From: Streptomyces sp. S465
Lineage (GTDB): Bacteria; Actinomycetota; Actinomycetes; Streptomycetales; Streptomycetaceae
Length of the DNA: 64,000 bases
Direction of reading: 5' to 3'
Assembly (NCBI RefSeq): GCF_026898115.1
Contig: NZ_CP114036.1
Location: forward strand, 5,760,001 to 5,824,000
The position numbers were made by a program, and so were the translations under genes. The notes beneath the pieces were generated by a model, which was not told where the DNA came from, did not search any database, and saw only the letters and a program-made list of their open reading frames with translations. Positions 8,115-15,882 of the stretch are shown here, one piece after another (within the stretch, counting starts at the first letter, position 1; each line of letters begins with the position of its first letter).

Positions 8115-8823
8115 GGCGCTGATTGTTGATGTGCAATCACAGGGGGAGCGTCTCCTCCGGCGCTGCGACGATTTGAAGAAGTTTCTTGCACTTGTGAGGG
8201 ACTCTCCTCAGAGTTCGCAGCCGGACGCGCGATGGACGTCCGAGGCGAGAGATGCAAGGGCTCTTTCTGTGGTGTGTAGCATGGCTGAACTTGAGGCCTT
8301 CACAAAATTCCTTATCCAAGAGACTCATCGAGAGCTGAATTCTTCCGGTGCGGCTGTCCGTAACTTCCGCTCCAGCCTTCGTCAACTTGCCGTGCATGCG
8401 ACCTTTGAGAGCCTTCGCAGCCTTGCTGATCATTCTAAGCTATGGGAAAAGCGGCGGTATACCACGACGCTTGAAGCATGTGGTGACCCAATAACGTTGC
8501 CCATCGAGTTGAGGCATGCACAGCCGCCGCTAGACGGTAGAACACTGAGGCCCGAACACTTCAATCGTATCTGGGAAATCTATGGACTCCCCGGCACAGC
8601 CTTCCCTTTTGCCGCATGGGGCGCCTCGCTTCAAAAAATGGCGCTCTTTAGGAATGATGTTGCTCACGGGAATATTCCGTATGTGGAGATCTTTCAGCAG
8701 GCGGGAAGGTCGGTCGCGGATGTCGAACGCTATGTCAACGACATCAGCGAGTTCGCTATTCATTTAGTCACGGCGTGGGTGGATTATTTGTCAACGCAAG
8801 GATACCTTGGACCTGAGGGATGA
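8101..8823 (+). CDS. HEPN-domain protein, MAE_28990/MAE_18760-like, partner of DUF262
   Basis: 240 residues from GTG at 8101, which lies inside the DUF262 gene (a second GTG at 8131 is possible). The protein is all-helical and carries the HEPN RNase motif R-N-D-V-A-H at residues 184-189 (Rx4H), in the context MALFRNDVAHGN, typical of the MAE_28990/MAE_18760-like HEPN family. Members are predicted ribonucleases in toxin-antitoxin and abortive-infection systems. A second conserved part, AELEAFTKFLIQETHREL, is the helix that usually precedes the active site. Low-G+C codon use matches the DUF262 gene. The pairing and overlap suggest a sensor/effector or regulator/toxin module. Confidence 0.85.
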   Translation: MATHEALIVDVQSQGERLLRRCDDLKKFLALVRDSPQSSQPDARWTSEARDARALSVVCSMAELEAFTKFLIQETHRELNSSGAAVRNFRSSLRQLAVHATFESLRSLADHSKLWEKRRYTTTLEACGDPITLPIELRHAQPPLDGRTLRPEHFNRIWEIYGLPGTAFPFAAWGASLQKMALFRNDVAHGNIPYVEIFQQAGRSVADVERYVNDISEFAIHLVTAWVDYLSTQGYLGPEG

Positions 8824-8886
8824 ATTCGCCGTGTTCTGCGACAGGTCGGCGGAGCGGCTTTGGGGTGGCGCTGCTTTGGTGCGAGT

Positions 8887-8965
8887 GATCATGGCCCCGT
8901 AAGCTTGCGGCGCGTCGGGCAGTCTGTGGACCTGCCCGATAAAGCACGACGTTGGGGCCATGATC
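8887..8965. ncRNA. long nested inverted repeat after the HEPN gene (structured RNA or terminator)
   Basis: Outer arms GATCATGGCCCC (8887-8898) and GGGGCCATGATC (8954-8965) are perfect 12-bp complements. Inside lie TCGGGCAG (8915-8922) and CTGCCCGA (8932-8939), also perfect. The two-tier hairpin starts 63 bp after the HEPN stop. It could be a terminator, a recombination or replication structure, or a structured RNA that interacts with the HEPN enzyme. No T-run follows on either side, which argues against a simple terminator. Confidence 0.4.
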
Positions 8966-9125
8966 TTAGAGGCTCGCGCCAAAGTGGCTCCGTAAAGCCG
9001 TGGAGCCGACCGCCCAGCCATGATGTACCCCTTCTTCGGGCGACGGTCTTGAAGCCGCTTTCTGGCACCATGACGACTGGGTGCGAGTGCTGGTGTCTGT
9101 TCCTGTCCACCCCCGTTGATGTCGC

Positions 9126-9160
9126 TAGTGCTGTGACCGGGAAGGTTTGCCGGGTTGCCT
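9126..9160. repeat. solitary terminal repeat of the IS630-type element
   Basis: TAGTGCTGTGACCGGGAAGG and the following TTTGCCGGGTTG match both ends of the IS at 11118-12359: TAGTGCTGTGACCG at the left and, on the other strand, TAGTGCTCTGACCGGGAAGG at the right. No transposase follows, so it is the relic of another copy or a MITE-like end. Confidence 0.65.
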
Positions 9161-9266
9161 GTTGTGCTGGTCGCATGGGACGACTTCGGGGCGGACAGCG
9201 GCGCATCTTGAGCCGGTCGAACCACCAGCCATACCGAAGGCAAGGGTTACAGGCCACACTTGGGGT

Positions 9267-9797
9267 GTGACAGCTGCCATCATCACCGCCAGTGCAAGCA
9301 TCGTCGTCGCAGTGCTTGCCTTTCTTCTCAGCCAGCGTGCCCAAATTCGACAAGAGCGCCGGCAGGCGCGCCTCGCACGTATCAACAGCCAACTCCGAGA
9401 CCTTTACGGACCGCTTAACACTCTTGTCGACACGAATGAACAAATTTGGGAGGCGCTGCGTGCTACGATTCTTCCCGCGCGAGATGAAAGGAGCCCAGAG
9501 GCCAGCACAAGTGAGTGGCGAAAATGGCGTGATCAGGCTCTTATGCCTACCAATCGACGGATGCGCGAATTGATCATTGAACATGCGGATCTGATCATAG
9601 AGTCCGAAGTTCCGCAACCCCTTCGTGATTTTTGCGCCCACATCTCATCTCTGGAGGTTGCAATTTTCGAGGAGGCGGAAGGTGTAAGGCGGCGTACCTT
9701 GATCGAGCACCCGGGAAGTGACTTCACCAGCTACGTCCACACTTCCTTCGTTCGATTGAAGGAGGAACAACAGAGACTGCTTGGTAGATCTACGTGA
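9267..9797 (+). CDS. single-pass membrane protein with cytoplasmic helical region
   Basis: 176 residues from GTG at 9267. Residues 3-22 (AAIITASASIVVAVLAFLL) form one membrane helix, followed by a charged helical stretch SQRAQIRQERRQARLARINSQ likely to form a coiled coil, and a soluble region with RELIIEHADLIIESEVPQPL. No enzyme motif is visible. The upstream GGGGTG gives a weak ribosome site; a leaderless transcript is possible. A/T-rich wobble positions mark it as foreign. It converges with the membrane TIR-like gene (gap 11 bp), suggesting a functional pair, but they are transcribed towards each other. Function unknown. Confidence 0.65.
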   Translation: MTAAIITASASIVVAVLAFLLSQRAQIRQERRQARLARINSQLRDLYGPLNTLVDTNEQIWEALRATILPARDERSPEASTSEWRKWRDQALMPTNRRMRELIIEHADLIIESEVPQPLRDFCAHISSLEVAIFEEAEGVRRRTLIEHPGSDFTSYVHTSFVRLKEEQQRLLGRST

Positions 9798-9808
9798 CCT
9801 GTTCGGAT

Positions 9809-11005
9809 TTACTGGGTAGGCCCTTCGGAAGAGCGATTCCTTTCCCGGAGACATTGTGGACAGCACTTACCGGGCCCCCATCCAGCCTCCCCCATCCTCA
9901 ACTCCCACCACAACTCCTCTCCCCTTGCCATCCTGCACTCAACATCGGTTTTTTCACAGTGCAATCGAGAGTGCTCCTTCGTAAGGGGCTGACGGCAGCA
10001 TCCCACGGCTCCCAGCCCCCTCCTGATTTCCCCTGTAAGGGGCATTCCGTGCACCTGAAATAGGGTTCGCAGCGCAAGCGCCTTGACCAGATCTTGACTC
10101 GCGGAATCGAACCGAGTGTCCCACTTTACGGAAGTATGGTGTGCGATGCCCGAGCTTTCGAAGCAGATCACAGAAAAGTATTCGGTCTGCTCGGGGCGGT
10201 CGCCACGGCGACGCCCTCCCTTCTGACTGGCGTGTAGCGCAGCCCTGTGCTTCTCATAGGCTTCAGCCAGGTTCGGCGAGGCAGCGAAGTAGCCGTATGC
10301 TTCTTGCAGGAATTCCTGCTCATGCGTGCGGCGCGAGATCAATAATACAATTCGCTCTATTGGGACGTTCTTGGCGACGTGGCATAGCTCCCATTTGGTG
10401 TATTTTCCTTCGTGCAGCTGAATCATGACCAGGGACGCTCTAGAAGCAAGGTCTCTAACGAAGTCCTTCCACTCGCCATCTTCGGCATACAGGCGTCGCG
10501 CCCCAAGCCGCGGCAGGGACTCTCCCTTCTCACCTAACGCGACCACCTCACCGAATGCGCGCCGCATGGTGAGGCAGAGGAGCTCCTCCTCTGTGGGCGC
10601 AATAAAGAGGCGGTGCTCGTCATGTTCGACGTACTGAAATTTTGACGACTTACCATCAGTCTTGAATGTGCGTAGGTATAGCACAAATTCCCCCTTGACA
10701 TCCCCTGGGGAATCGATGATTTCCGTCGACATTCTGCGCGCCAACCTCCCCAGCTTGTATGCTGGCAGCGACATTCGAAAAATTACTTGCGCCACAAGGA
10801 AGATGGATGCGAACGCAGGAAAGGCCCAGCCGGGGATTCTCCCGACGAGGGCGAGGCTCGAGAAAGACCAGAGAATAAGCACCGCAAGGCTCAGGAGGCA
10901 GTTCCCGGCGGCATCTCTCGTTAGAGTGAATAGCACGTATGGTGAAATTATCTCCAGGATTCTGGCGGTCACTCGACGCAACTTCCTGAGTATCTGCATT
11001 CTCAA
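9809..11005 (-). CDS. two-helix membrane protein with TIR-like soluble domain
   Basis: 398 residues. Two hydrophobic helices lie at about residues 38-56 (LSLAVLILWSFSSLALV) and 60-78. The soluble domain (about 105-225) reads FVLYLRTF, then APTEEELLCLTMRRAFGEVVALG, LPRLGARRLYAEDGEWKDFVRDLASRA in pieces, LVMIQLHEGKYTKWELCHVAK and RIVLLI. The order beta-strand FLR-F, G-x-V-x-A-x-G, A-x-x-Y-x-x-D-x-x-W and a W-E-L helix resembles TIR/flavodoxin-like effector domains, with the Glu of WEL a candidate for the TIR catalytic Glu. The last 60 residues are unusual and may be beyond the true end. Foreign codon use. Function inferred, not established. Confidence 0.65.
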   Translation of the reverse strand: MRMQILRKLRRVTARILEIISPYVLFTLTRDAAGNCLLSLAVLILWSFSSLALVGRIPGWAFPAFASIFLVAQVIFRMSLPAYKLGRLARRMSTEIIDSPGDVKGEFVLYLRTFKTDGKSSKFQYVEHDEHRLFIAPTEEELLCLTMRRAFGEVVALGEKGESLPRLGARRLYAEDGEWKDFVRDLASRASLVMIQLHEGKYTKWELCHVAKNVPIERIVLLISRRTHEQEFLQEAYGYFAASPNLAEAYEKHRAALHASQKGGRRRGDRPEQTEYFSVICFESSGIAHHTSVKWDTRFDSASQDLVKALALRTLFQVHGMPLTGEIRRGLGAVGCCRQPLTKEHSRLHCEKTDVECRMARGEELWWELRMGEAGWGPGKCCPQCLRERNRSSEGPTQ

Positions 11006-11117
11006 TCTACCCCCTAAGCTCGACGGCGCCCCGATACGTGAGCCAGGTCGTGGGCTTGTGGTCGTCGCCGACGACGAGACCCACGGGCTGCTGATGTCGA
11101 TGATGCGCAGCCGAAGC

Positions 11118-12359
11118 TAGTGCTGTGACCGCATGGGTTCCGCCGGGTTGGGTCAGACTTCGACTTGGAGCGGCCTGCCGCCCCAGCGGATTCCCTTCTC
11201 GCTACGGATCCGGGCACGTTCACGGCGTTGAGCTGTGAGGACGTCTGGGTGGCGGGCGTTAGCGTTGCGCCAGCGCAGGTAGGCGTGGAGGGCCCGCGTC
11301 TGGGCGGCGTGGTTGCGGTGTTGGAGTTGGCGACGGTGAACTGCCGCAGCGGTCCGAAGTGGGCCTTGATCGGGTTGGCCCAGGACGCGTAGGTCGGGGT
11401 GAAGCACAGGTTGACCTTGTTCTTCTTCGCCCAGCGGCGGATGTCGGCGCCTTTATGGGCGGACAGGTTGTCCAAGATGAGGTAGATCGGGGCGCCGTCG
11501 GGGCGGGCGGCCCGGATCGACTTCAGCGCGGCCAGGGTGTTCGCGGCACTCTTCTTGCGGCGATTGACGCCCCAAATGGTGTCGTCGCCGATCGAGTAGC
11601 ACCCGTGGAAGTAGCGGACCCCGTGGGTGCGGTGGTAGGTCGCGGGATGCCGCTTGGGCCGGCCTTGCTCGGCCCAGCACGACCCGGCCATGGGCCGGAT
11701 GCCGAGCGGCCCGAACTCGTCAAACGCGAAGACACGGTCCGGGAAACGCTCCAGCACCTCCTCGATGCGGTCCAGCTTGGCGTCGCGCTCCGGATCGGGC
11801 GACTCCTTCCACGTCTTGGTTCGCTGGAAGGTGACGCCGCGGCGGGCGAGCAGGCGCCGTAACGCCTCGCGGCCGATCCGGATGACACGGCCGTGCGCTT
11901 TCCGCAGGTAGGCGGCGAGTTTGCGGATGGACCAGCGAGTGAAGGGCTGGCCGAGCTTGGTCGGGCGGGTGGTGGCCGTCTGCACGACGAAGTCTTCATC
12001 GTCAGAGCTGAGCAGGCGGGGACGGCCTCCCGCCCACCGAGGGTCCAAGCAGGTCAGGCCGATCTCGTTGAACCGGTGGATCACATCCCGGACCGTGTCC
12101 TCATCGGCCTGCACCAGCTTCGCGATCACCGGCACCCGGTTCCCGCCGGCCGAGGCTAACAGCATCATCGCGCGCCGGTAGCGCACCAAACTGGTGCTGC
12201 CCCGGCGCACGATCTGCTGCAGCTTTTGCCCCTCCTGGTCGGTCAGTCTGCGCACACGGACAGGCTCTGCCACCACACCCCCAGCCGTCGGACCGAATGT
12301 CACCGTGCATCCAACCGCCCGGACGACCACCCCGGCGAACCTTCCCGGTCAGAGCACTA
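11118..12359. mobile_element. IS630-family insertion sequence with TA target duplication
   Basis: The left end CTAGTGCTGTGACCG and right end (other strand) CTAGTGCTCTGACCG form inverted repeats flanked by TA, the target dinucleotide of IS630 elements. A single transposase is encoded on the minus strand. A further stray end of the same IS lies at 9126. Confidence 0.85.
11153..12330 (-). pseudogene. IS630-family transposase, frameshifted and with altered DDE Glu
   Basis: An N-terminal helix-turn-helix region (TDQEGQKLQQIVRRG) is followed by the DDE domain: VFAFDEFGPLGIRP (first Asp), IYLILDNLSAHKG (second Asp), and WANPIKAHFGPLRQF, where family members have NPIE. The third catalytic Glu is therefore Lys. 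A one-base loss near 11320 moves the end (HAYLRWRNANARHPDVL, then a stop at 11153) into another frame. Both lesions indicate an inactive copy. GTG at 12330 is the likely start. Confidence 0.8.
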
Positions 12360-12382
12360 GCGGATGTCAGGAATCGGGCTTG

Positions 12383-13303
12383 TTATGCCCTGTCGTCAGG
12401 CTGCCCCATGGCTTGTGCAGTGACGATCGCCCGGACCTCAGCCCCCAGATAACGCTGCTCCAGATCCTTGACCAGGGCCAGCACCCGGCGAACGGTCTCA
12501 CGGGGGCTGACTGCCCGCAGCACGGGGAAGGACGGTACATCAAGGCTCCTGGCGCCCTTGGACCATGTCCCCTTAACGATCAGGTCCGGTCCGATGAGTC
12601 GCTCCCCGCGCTCTTTTGCCTCTCGCGCCGCGTGCTCCGGGGCCAGAGTCCGCGTCACTCGCAGAAGCAGCGTGTGGCCAGCGTACGGTCCCTCCCGGTC
12701 AGGCTTGATTAGCGCCGGCTCGGCGCGCCGAGGCCTCATGTAGTGGTCTCGGTCGATCGGCCACTGCCGCGGGGCATCCCGCTCACGGATGTGCTCTGGC
12801 AGGTACGGGCGTCCTGTGGCCGGGTTAATAGTCTTCCGGGCCTGCTCGATCCACCGCTCAAGTTTGCGGGTGTACTGCGCACGCTCACCAGGTATCTCCA
12901 CCACCTTGAGGTCGTAGACGGCGGAGATGGCACGCTTGGGGGACAGTCCGAGATTCAGCGCGTATCGGTACATGGCCGCGATGGTCTCGGCGCGCAGCTG
13001 CTCACCGTTCGGCTTCTTCTTGTGGGGTGTGGGGAAAGCGAGCGATACGAGCCAAATCGAGCCGCGAGGCGCCTCACGAGCCGCCTCGGCCGCCTTCTTC
13101 ATCCGGCCGACCAGTTCAGGGTCATCGCAAGGCCGTCGAGCGTTTGCCCGGGCTCCCGGTTTGCTGCACGTGACAACCCCGGCGCTCCAGGTCCGCCAGT
13201 CGATGTCGACCTTGACCACCCACTCGGGCCACCCCCAGAGATTCCGCAGGACAACGCCTTCCCCGGTCAGACTCATATCGGTATTCCCGAACATTTGCAG
13301 CAT
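12383..13303 (-). CDS. hypothetical protein of element B
   Basis: A 306-residue protein with good coding character: GWPEWVVKVDIDWRTWSAGV, GRMKKAAEAAREAPRGSIWL, NLGLSPKRAISAVYDLKVVE and INPATGRPYLPEHIRER. No family is recognised. The segment with AETIAAMYRYALNLGLSPKRAISAVY looks like a helical DNA- or RNA-binding region of a plasmid/phage protein that handles ordered arrays (inference only). No membrane helices. A small zinc-binding protein is encoded divergently 110 bp away. It follows the right end of the IS630 copy. Confidence 0.6.
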   Translation of the reverse strand: MLQMFGNTDMSLTGEGVVLRNLWGWPEWVVKVDIDWRTWSAGVVTCSKPGARANARRPCDDPELVGRMKKAAEAAREAPRGSIWLVSLAFPTPHKKKPNGEQLRAETIAAMYRYALNLGLSPKRAISAVYDLKVVEIPGERAQYTRKLERWIEQARKTINPATGRPYLPEHIRERDAPRQWPIDRDHYMRPRRAEPALIKPDREGPYAGHTLLLRVTRTLAPEHAAREAKERGERLIGPDLIVKGTWSKGARSLDVPSFPVLRAVSPRETVRRVLALVKDLEQRYLGAEVRAIVTAQAMGQPDDRA

Positions 13304-13413
13304 GCGACGAGTATCCCGCGTGCTCGGAGGCCTCCAGGCCCACGTGGCGCTCGCGAAAACACCCCCGATTTTGTCGGCCAGGACCGGGAAGAGATCCCCA
13401 CGAGCCTGGCCAC

Positions 13414-13530
13414 ATGACGAAACTCCTCTCTGACAAGCAGGTTTGCCCCGACTGCGCGGGAAGTGGCCGACACCCGGTCACGCAGGACACGTGCGAGATG
13501 TGCCAAGGAGACGGTTACATCTCGCGCTGA
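13414..13530 (+). CDS. small double-CxxC zinc-binding protein (38 aa)
   Basis: ATG at 13414, TGA at 13528-13530. The sequence contains CPDCAGSGRH and CEMCQGDG, two C-x-x-C-x-G-x-G units like one zinc module of DnaJ. Such tiny proteins are common on Streptomyces integrative elements and phages. A hairpin terminator follows directly at 13551. Function unknown; zinc binding is inferred from the four cysteines. Confidence 0.6.
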   Translation: MTKLLSDKQVCPDCAGSGRHPVTQDTCEMCQGDGYISR

Positions 13531-13968
13531 AGTTCGAATGAATTACGACTGTCCGGTCCGGCTTCGGTCCGGGCCGGACACGTCGTCAGCAGCGTGGCTG
13601 GCGACCCCGCGACGGTCTGTTCGGGGGTAAGGGGACGCGCGGTCAGTTCAGCCGTAGTAACCGTCACGAGTGCTGCGGCATTTCCCTGGCCTCCGACTCG
13701 TACGAAGTCCGACAGTGCGCCCGGGGCACGCACCACCCCGCCGCCGCATAGCTGCCCCTGTCGTTACGGCACTTTCCGCACTTGTCACATGGCGGACGGG
13801 GCCCTTCATGCGCGGGCGATTGACTTCACTGACCCACCACTCACCCCAGCTTCCATCCCGTCTGCCGTCGACCCACACGTGTGTGGAGCGGGCGCGGGCC
13901 CTGGTGCCCAGGTGGAGCGCGCCACTGTACGAACGACCTGGACGCCAGGGCCCGTGTCTGCTCGGCTT
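13531..13968. other. gene-free stretch between the zinc protein and the IS256 element
   Basis: It contains the terminator at 13551-13579 and a longer inverted repeat GGGCCCTGG / CCAGGGCCC (about 13886-13952) abutting the IS256 end. Open frames here have no coherent composition. Because the integrase N-terminus is missing to the left of the IS, part of the original DNA was lost here. Confidence 0.4.
13551..13579. terminator. hairpin terminator after the zinc protein
   Basis: GTCCGGTCCGG, a 7-base loop, CCGGGCCGGAC: 11-bp stem with one G-T pair, starting 20 bases after the stop codon. Confidence 0.55.
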
Positions 13969-15345
13969 GGGACTGTAAGACGTTCGGTGTAACTCCCGAT
14001 CATGGAAGATGCATCGATGTCCAGTGAGAACGTGTCCGAGGCTGAGGCCGTCGAGCCTACGAAGGCTGCGCGGGTGAAGGCCGTGGACGAACAGTTGATC
14101 GACGAGCTGGTGAGCCGAGCGCAGGCCGAGAGTCTGCAGCTGACAGGCGAGGGCGGGCTGCTGCAGCAGCTGACCAAGCGGCTGCTGGAGTCCGCCCTGG
14201 AAGGCGAGATCACCGACCACCTCGGCTACGACAAGCACGAGCCGGCGGGCAAGAACGGCGGCAACTCCCGCAACGGCAAACGCTCCAAGACCGTGCTGAC
14301 CGACGTGGGGCCGGTGGAGATAACCGTGCCCCGCGACCGGGAAGGCTCCTTCGAGCCCAAGATCGTCAAGAAGCGGCAGAGCGCCTGCCCGGCGTCGACG
14401 AAATGGTGATCTCGCTGGCCGCGAAGGGCCTGACCACCGGCGAGGTCCAGGCCCATCTGGCCGAGGTCTACGGCGCCGACGTCTCCCGCCAGACCATCTC
14501 CACCATCACCGACAAGGTCCTCGAGGGCATGGCCGAATGGCAGAGCCGACCCCTCGACACCGTCTATCCGGTGGTCTTCATCGACGCCATCCACGTGAAG
14601 ATCCGCGACGGCGCGGTCGCCAACCGGCCCATCTACGTGGCCCTGGCCGTCACCACCGAGGGCCGGCTCGAGATCCTCGGGCTATGGGCCGCCGGCGGCG
14701 GCGAGGGCGCCAAGCACTGGCTGCACATCCTCACCGAGATCAAGAACCGCGGCGTGAGCGATGTGCTCATGCTCGTATGCGACGGTCTCAAGGGCCTGCC
14801 CGAGGCGGTGGAGACGGTCTGGCCCCGTACCATCGTGCAGACCTGCGTGGTCCACCTGCTGCGGAACTCCTTCCGCTATGCAGCCCCCCCAGGACTGAGA
14901 CAAGATCGCCGAGCTCCTCAAGCCCGTCTGCACCGCACCGACCGAAGAAGCCGCCCTGGACCGGTTCGCCGAGTTCGCCGACGCGTGGGCAGGAAGTATC
15001 CGGCGATCGTGAAGCTGTGGGAGAACACATGGGAGGAGTTCACCCCTTTCCTGCGGTTCGACACCGAGATCCGCCGCATCGTCTGCACCACCAACGCGAT
15101 CGAGTCGGTCAACGCTCGGATCCGGCGAGCGGTCAAGTCCCGCGGACACTTCCCGAACGAGCAGGCCGCCCTGAAGTGCGTCTACATGGCCATCATGTCG
15201 CTCGACCCCACCGGCAAGGGCCAGGCTCGCTGGACCATGCGCTGGAAGACCGCGCTGAACGCCTTCGACATCACCTTCGACGGCCGACTCTCAGCCCCCC
15301 GCCACTAACCAACCACCCCAGTTACACCGCTCGTTTGACAGACCC
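13969..15345. mobile_element. IS256-family insertion sequence (degenerate)
   Basis: Left end GGGACTGTAAGACGTTCGG and right end (other strand) GGGTCTGTCAAACGAGCGG are inverted repeats matching at 21 of 26 positions. The element holds one mutator-type transposase, now frameshifted. Its right end abuts the truncated integrase. No clear 8-9-bp target duplication is visible, so flanking DNA was probably deleted. Confidence 0.8.
14002..15308 (+). pseudogene. IS256/mutator-type transposase, frameshifted
   Basis: Family regions are clear: LTKRLLESALEGEITDHLGY, SRNGKRSKTVLTDVGPVEI, VVFIDAIHVKIRDG (first Asp), DVLMLVCDGLKGLPEAVE (second Asp), and TTNAIESVNARIRRAVK (Glu). The frame breaks near 14385 (one base lost before DEMVISL) and again between 14885 and 14985, where KIAELLKPVCTAPTEEAAL is out of frame. 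Two separated breaks make it inactive. Confidence 0.85.
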
Positions 15346-15738
15346 GCTATGTGCATCGCTCCGCTGCGCTGGCACCGGATGCGACAGGCCGAGATACGGG
15401 AGCGTGCGGGGGAGAAGTGGGAGGGCAGCGGGCACGTCTTCACCACCCGCACCGGGCGCCCGGTCGAGCCGCGCAACGTCTACCGCTCCTTCACCCGCAT
15501 CGCCGAGAATGCCGGGCTCCGGGTCATCCGGCTGCACGACGCACGGCACGGCACCGCCACCCTGCTGACGGCGGCCGGGGTCGCGCCTCGCGTCGTGATG
15601 GAGATCTTGGGGCACAGCCAGATCAGCATCACCATGGACGTCTACACGCACGTCGTCCAGGACACTCAGCGGGAGGCCATCAGCCACATGGACCGGCTGC
15701 TCAAGCGGCGTCCCGGCCCTGCTGGAGGCTCTGGCTGA
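15346..15738 (+). pseudogene. tyrosine-recombinase integrase of element B, C-terminal fragment
   Basis: Directly after the IS256 end the frame reads AMCIAPLRWHRMRQAEI, GHVFTTRTGRPVEPRNVYR, RLHDARHGTATLLTAAGV (H-x-x-R motif as HDARH), EILGHSQISITMDVYTHV (GH and the Tyr nucleophile) and ends DRLLKRRP. This is the catalytic C-terminus of a Streptomyces integrase; the N-terminal arm-binding and core-binding domains and the first catalytic Arg are gone. The ATG at 15349 is internal. It ends 69 bp from the intact tRNA-Arg, as expected for int next to its att site. Element B can no longer excise on its own. Confidence 0.85.
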
Positions 15739-15745
15739 CCGCCGC

Positions 15746-15769
15746 CGTTGATGTCAGACTTGGATGTCA
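15746..15769. repeat. putative integrase arm-type site, right end of element B
   Basis: CGTTGATGTCAG-N3-TGGATGTCA, partner of 6537-6559, located between the int stop codon and the tRNA-Arg gene. Confidence 0.5.
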
Positions 15770-15803
15770 AACGCCCCGGACCATGATCGGTCCGGGGCGT
15801 TTT
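15769..15803. terminator. intrinsic terminator between integrase B and tRNA-Arg
   Basis: 14-bp perfect stem AAACGCCCCGGACC / GGTCCGGGGCGTTT with T-runs on both sides, serving the integrase on the plus strand and the tRNA on the minus strand. Confidence 0.8.
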
Positions 15804-15806
15804 GGC

Positions 15807-15882
15807 TGGTGCCCCCGGCAGGATTCGAACCTGCGACACCCGCTTTAGGAGAGCGGTGCTCTATCCCCTGAGCTACGGAGGC
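15807..15882 (-). tRNA. tRNA-Arg, anticodon CCU
   Basis: Minus strand starts GCCTCCG (15882) and ends CGGGGGC-A-CCA (15807), with the CCA encoded. Acceptor pairs all close (one G-U). The anticodon arm reads CCGCTCTCCTAAAGCGG, giving CCU in the loop; the T-arm GCAGG-TTCGAAT-CCTGC is perfect. It reads AGG codons. Its 3' part (15809-15851) is the 43-bp repeat also found at 6412, so it is the attB/attR of element B, whose integration rebuilt the gene. Confidence 0.97.
15809..15851. repeat. attachment site within tRNA-Arg, 43 bp
   Basis: Identical to 6412-6454. It begins at the CCA end and stops inside the anticodon loop, the usual extent of a tRNA-borne attachment core. Confidence 0.9.

Larger units (their letters stand above)
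8824..9266. other. gene-free stretch with hairpins and a stray IS end
   Basis: No credible coding region. It holds the long nested hairpin at 8887-8965, a second short hairpin (GGCTCC / GGAGCC near 8990-9010), the string CGTTGATGTC just before 9126, and a solitary inverted-repeat end of the IS630-type element at 9126-9160. The ORFs crossing it on both strands look non-coding. Confidence 0.5.
6412..15851. mobile_element. integrated element B at tRNA-Arg(CCU)
   Basis: A 9.4-kb segment bounded by the 43-bp direct repeat. The right end keeps the complete tRNA gene, with the integrase remnant (15346-15738) beside it, as in SLP1/pSAM2-type integration. No replication or transfer gene is recognisable, so it is a remnant or a defence-type genomic islet. 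It has been invaded by IS630- and IS256-type elements. The DUF262/HEPN genes and the membrane-protein pair are its cargo. Confidence 0.75.

Noticed and set aside
13806..14213. minus-strand ORFs over the IS256 left end
   Set aside because: Antisense to a clear transposase, with no independent support.
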